Shown in pieces: positions 60,679 through 64,000 of a stretch of DNA of 64,000 bases. A model generated the notes under the pieces. It was not told the origin of the DNA. It searched no databases and saw nothing but the letters and a program-made list of their open reading frames with translations. The stretch is from Cyrtodaria siliqua (Eukaryota; Mollusca; Bivalvia; Adapedonta; Hiatellidae). The translations under genes and the position numbers were made by a program. How positions within the stretch are numbered: position 1 is the first letter of the stretch; the number at the start of each line of letters is the position of its first letter. The stretch lies in assembly GCA_037043455.1 (NCBI GenBank), contig JAWPHD010010313.1, forward strand, positions 1-64,000, given 5' to 3'.

Positions 60679-61560
60679 ATGTTTCGAAGTAATCAATATA
60701 CTACTAGATATGAGCGTATACCTATTCAGTTATATAGTCCCATAACACAACCAGGAAATACTACCAGGCAAATGAAAAGTGGTTATCAGTTTGCACTAAA
60801 TGATAGAAGTTTATTACTTTGATTGGTATAATGCATATTTTGAAATCAGTTTTCAAGTAAACAAACTTGCTGATGGAGCCGCTTTCGCAGACGCTGACAG
60901 AATTGCTTTAATTAACGATGCAGTTCACTGATTGATCAAATGCAAGTAAAGCAAAATGGAAAAATAGTTTAAGATGGAAATAATCTTCACATATTTGATA
61001 ATGTCAAAAGCTTGTTTGAAATTTCTGATGATTATTTAAAGACAACCGGAACAAACGAATACTTTTATTTAAATAATACGGCTGCTGCAGAATCTCGAGA
61101 TGATCAAGCTGGTTATAACCTAGGATTTACTGCTCGTCATGCTTTAATCATAACTAATCAAAAAGTTGACTCTATAATTACATTAAATAAATATTCCTTT
61201 TTTGGAGGTTTGGAAACAAACATGCTTCCTCCTAGTCAGATTCACAATAGCTTGATGACAATGTGCTAATTTTCATATCAAGTGGTGATGATGGTCGAGT
61301 AGTTATTAATAAAATAGTTTTGTGGATACCTATAATGATATTTAACTCAGATGGTTTAAGTTATGTAATGACAAATCACATGACAACAACAAGATGGACT
61401 TATCTTCGTGAAATGATACAAGTAAGCGGAAGTTCTGAAGCATCTGAATCCGCATTTAGAATAACGGCTGGTGTTAAAGCTCCCAAACACGTGTTTGTGT
61501 ATATGCAAAGGGCCGACAAGATTTTTCCCAAACACAAAATCCTCATTTTTTAGATACTTT
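60679..61560 (+). pseudogene. Polinton major capsid protein, truncated and frame-broken
   Basis: ATG 60,679 starts MFRSNQYTTRYER. Frame breaks occur near 60,810-60,970, with stops such as that at about 60,820. The better part runs 61,012-61,553 over two frames: FEISDDYLKTTGTNEYFYL, RDDQAGYNLGFTARH, then VVINKIVLWIPIM and MTTTRWTYLREM. The order and words fit the double jelly-roll major capsid protein of Polintons. The C-terminal part is cut near 61,560, where unrelated repeat sequence begins. Confidence 0.75.
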
Positions 61561-61564
61561 TAAA

Positions 61565-62066
61565 CTAAATGCTGCTAATACACGGTGGGGAATCAAAGGC
61601 ACCATAACGCTATTGTTATGCGTTAAAATTGTCACCGTGCATTTTCCGTTATGGTGCCCAGCGCAGAAATTGTCGTCAAAAGGTGAGTGTGAAATTGTGT
61701 TGTTTTTTATCAAGACGTTTTATGGCCAATTCCCCAAAATCGGGGAATGTCATTCCGGACAAATATGTCCAGCCTTTATTTTGAAAGCAAAATAATTGAC
61801 AAAATGCCAAAATCTAATCGTGTAGAGCGCTTGGACTTTGCAAGAGTTCATTGCTGATTTGTCAAAATCAGAATTTTGTGACCATTCTTCAACGATCTGC
61901 AGGTTTACGCTAATATTTGACCTTCATACAACTGTGTAATGGACAGCGGATGCTCATGTACAAAAAACTGAATATTATATGCCATATAAAATGCTATAAA
62001 CCCATTTTTTTGAAACGTCGTGGTGCCCAGGTCGAGACTATGGTGCCCAGGTCGCGACATGGTGCC
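61565..62066. other. Inserted non-coding sequence with 'ggtgcccag' repeats
   Basis: This separates the capsid remnant from the protease. It contains 'ggcaccataacg' and its complement 'cgttatggtgcc' (61,598 and 61,649) and four copies of GGTGCCCAG (61,655-62,069). It may be an older foldback insertion. Confidence 0.5.
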
Positions 62067-62385
62067 CAGTGCAAGTAACTTTAAAAGAAAAAAACCCGGT
62101 CACCTTTAATAAAATATACACAGGTTTCCACTAAATAAATATTTGAATTGACCGGATCTGTGTTAAAATGTGTTTGTGGGGAAACTTAATTCAACTTCAA
62201 ACTGCTAAATTATCCAATTAGTCCATCCCTCCACAATCCCTGCTTTTTTTTTCGAACTCTTTTCATGTTCCCATTAATTATCCACCAAATAGTCTCTATA
62301 GGACATAACTATTTATTTAGTGTATACCTGTGTATATTTTATTAAATGTGACCGTTTTCTTTTTCTTTTAAAGTTACTTGCACTG
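62067..62385. mobile_element. 319-bp MITE with ~75-bp terminal inverted repeats
   Basis: The ends are CAGTGCAAGTAACTTTAAAAG and its exact complement; arms of about 75 bases are roughly 90% complementary. The CAGTG ends resemble hAT-type termini, but no 8-bp duplication is visible. It abuts the protease remnant. Confidence 0.75.
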
Positions 62386-62617
62386 TGTATCTGGTACACA
62401 CTGTTACTATAATAATTATTACTTCGATCCGTTTGGTCTGAGCCCACCAAAAGAGGTTTTAGTGTACATACCTAATATAAAATACAACACTATTCAGTAT
62501 CAAGATAAAACAAGTGTTCTATGTGGATATTTCTGTCTCTTCTTCATTAAAAATGTACAAGAAGGAAATAGTACGTATGATATTCTTTACAAATTATTAA
62601 ACCTTACAAACCGGTAG
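62386..62617 (+). pseudogene. PRO: Adenain-like cysteine protease, C-terminal part
   Basis: About 73 codons remain after the MITE. Visible are SGTHCYY (candidate catalytic His), YYFDPFGLSPP (acidic residue), the oxyanion-hole Gln region NTIQYQ and the nucleophile region LCGYFCLFF. This order matches the Ulp1/adenovirus-type maturation protease encoded by Polintons, which processes capsid proteins. The N-terminus is lost with the insertion and a few residues after the His seem missing. Confidence 0.75.
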
Positions 62618-62678
62618 AAAATGAAAACGTTATCAAATCGTATTGTTTAAAATAAAGTTTAATATAATCATATTATAT

Positions 62679-63150
62679 ATGAGTTATTACATAAAAGAAA
62701 AATAGGTTACTAAAAATGTTGATCATAAGTATGTTTTCGCAAAAAAGGTAGAAACATGTTAAGAGCAACTTGTGCATCTTGTGGTATTACTAAAACACAG
62801 TTTGTTAAAAGTACACAAGGCAGAAATATTGATTTTCATAAAGCTCTACTTCCTCTGTTGCCTAAAAAGGGTTAACAATTCGTGGTTATAAATATTGTGG
62901 TCCTGGTAATCCACTTGATAGCGGAGAACCGGTAAATGAATTAAATGCTGTTTGTAAAGATCATGCTTATTGTTATGATGAAAATCCTAGTAATAAATCA
63001 ATGTGTGATAAAAACATGCTTGCTGGTTTGAAATCTAGCAAGTCTAAAACTATTGGAGAAACAATTGCTAAGAATTTGATAGTAAAACCAATTATTAGTA
63101 CAAAATCTAAACTTGGTCTTGGAGCATCAAAACAAGAGAAAAGGCGTTGA
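62679..63150 (+). pseudogene. Zinc domain plus phospholipase A2-like protein
   Basis: ATG 62,679 follows AATCATATTATAT. A TAG follows eight codons (MSYYIKEK); after a shift near 62,757 comes CASCGITKTQFVKS, a zinc-knuckle type segment. After another shift near 62,875 comes YCGPGNPLDSGEP, the calcium-loop pattern, and CKDHAYCYD, where the His-Asp pair of secreted and parvovirus-type PLA2 reads His-Ala. A Ser/Lys-rich tail ends at 63,148-63,150. In virus-like elements such domains are thought to help virions leave endosomes. Two shifts, one stop and the Asp-to-Ala change indicate loss of function. PLA2 genes are known in adintovirus/Polinton-type genomes. Confidence 0.7.
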
Positions 63151-64000
63151 AATGGACTGACAAGTTAGCAGATGAACTTCATAAGCCCATACGAAGAAGG
63201 TTCACTCAACGCTGTGTGATTGTTAATGAAATTGATAAAATATGGTCTACTGATTTGGTTGATATGCAATCGTTTTCAAAGTATAATAAAGGTACTAAAT
63301 ATTTGCATTGATGTATTTAGTAAATTTGTTTGGGTTGTGCCAGTTCCAAATAAAACTGGTTCAGAGATTACCAAAGCGTTCCAACAGATAATAAGTACAG
63401 GAAGACAGTGTACATTGTTGTGGGTTAATCAAGGTGTGGAGTTTTATAACAAGACGTTTAAGCGATTCCTTGACGATAATAATATCGAAATGTATCACAC
63501 TTTTAATTTCGGAAAAGCTGTAGTAATTGAATGATTTAACAGATCATTAAAAGAAAAGATGTGGAAATATTTTACAACTAACAATACAAATACATATTTA
63601 GACGTGTTGCAAGAAATGGTTGAGAAGTATAATGACACAAAACATCGGAATATTAAAATGACACCGACTGAAGCGAGTGATGAAAAGAATAAAGGAACTT
63701 GTATGGAAAACTGAGAAGTAATCAAATTAAGCCAAAGTTTAAAATAGGGGATAATGTTAGAATCAGCAAATATAAAATAACGTTTGAGAAAGGTTATGCC
63801 CCAAATTGGACTGAAAACATATTTGTTGTTGATGAAATTCAAAACACAAATCCTGTGACATAAAAAATAAAAGATTTAAACAACGAAAACATTGATGGAA
63901 GCTTTTATGAATTAGAAATGATAAAAGCAAAGCAAGACATATTCAGAATTGAAAAAGCAATACGACGCGATTACAAAAAGAAACAAGCAGTGATTAAATG
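63150..64000 (+). pseudogene. INT: Polinton RVE integrase, incomplete at the window edge
   Basis: This is the retroviral-type integrase that inserts Polintons. The frame starts near KWTDKLADELHKP. DDE core: IWSTDLVDM (first Asp, about 63,250); LLWVNQGVEFYN (63,417-63,452), where the expected second Asp reads Asn; and AVVIE (63,517-63,531; third acidic residue) followed at once by TGA (63,532-63,534). After the stop the same frame continues FNRSLKEKMWKYF. A frame shift near 63,290 is also present. The SH3-like and chromo-type C-terminal parts follow (GDNVRISKYKITF, SFYELEMIKA, RRDYKKKQAVI) with a TAA at about 63,863, and the gene runs off the window. Confidence 0.88.

Overview
This window is repeat-rich, gene-poor eukaryotic DNA. 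The AT-rich intergenic sequence, the tRNA-derived SINEs ending in 'gtaaaacccaattcaattc' or 'acaaacaaac', and the ~160-bp arrays ending in 'ctcttgttt' resemble bivalve mollusc genomes. That assignment rests on recognising repeat styles, not on a database match. I see no intact host protein-coding gene. Almost everything with protein-coding signal is a mobile element or its remains.

Layout. 1-23 kb: non-coding sequence with microsatellites, MITEs and SINEs. One SINE is split by a hAT-like MITE. A 1.8-kb minisatellite of ~32-bp palindromic units lies at 11.15-12.93 kb. Two copies of a ~500-bp foldback element with TTAA ends lie at 19.0 and 22.6 kb, and a third at 35.9 kb. 23.5-28.4 kb: a decayed plus-strand LINE with ORF1, a 2A-like motif, endonuclease and reverse transcriptase. 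28.8-32.75 kb: a better preserved, 5'-truncated minus-strand LINE. 37.0-42.06 kb: a broken two-exon RPA-like (OB-fold and zinc-ribbon) gene whose intron is filled by a foldback element and two tandem arrays. 42.1-48.5 kb: more arrays and dispersed repeats.

48.6 kb to the right edge: remains of a Polinton/Maverick-type virus-like DNA transposon. In order it has protein-primed DNA polymerase B (minus strand), several small minus-strand genes including a short basic 'SGRGK' protein, a plus-strand cysteine-rich protein that may be a VLTF3-like late transcription factor, a small membrane protein and a ~395-codon coiled-coil gene (both minus), and then a plus-strand block. That block holds an unknown beta-rich protein, an intact minor-capsid-like protein, a small amphipathic protein, the major capsid protein, an adenain-like protease, a zinc-domain/phospholipase A2 protein and an integrase that runs off the window. 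Frameshifts, nonsense codons and active-site losses (polymerase, integrase, PLA2) show it is dead. It was later hit by a Ty3/gypsy element (54,421-57,215, 5-bp TSD), by a 261-bp retroposon with a 17-bp TSD, by a repeat copy at 51.8 kb, and by a 319-bp MITE plus other sequence between capsid and protease genes.

Among the Polinton genes the arrangement suggests a virion module (capsid proteins, protease, membrane-active proteins) transcribed away from a replication module. Many start codons sit directly after a TATA-like run, which together with the VLTF3-like candidate is the most interesting regulatory signal in the window.
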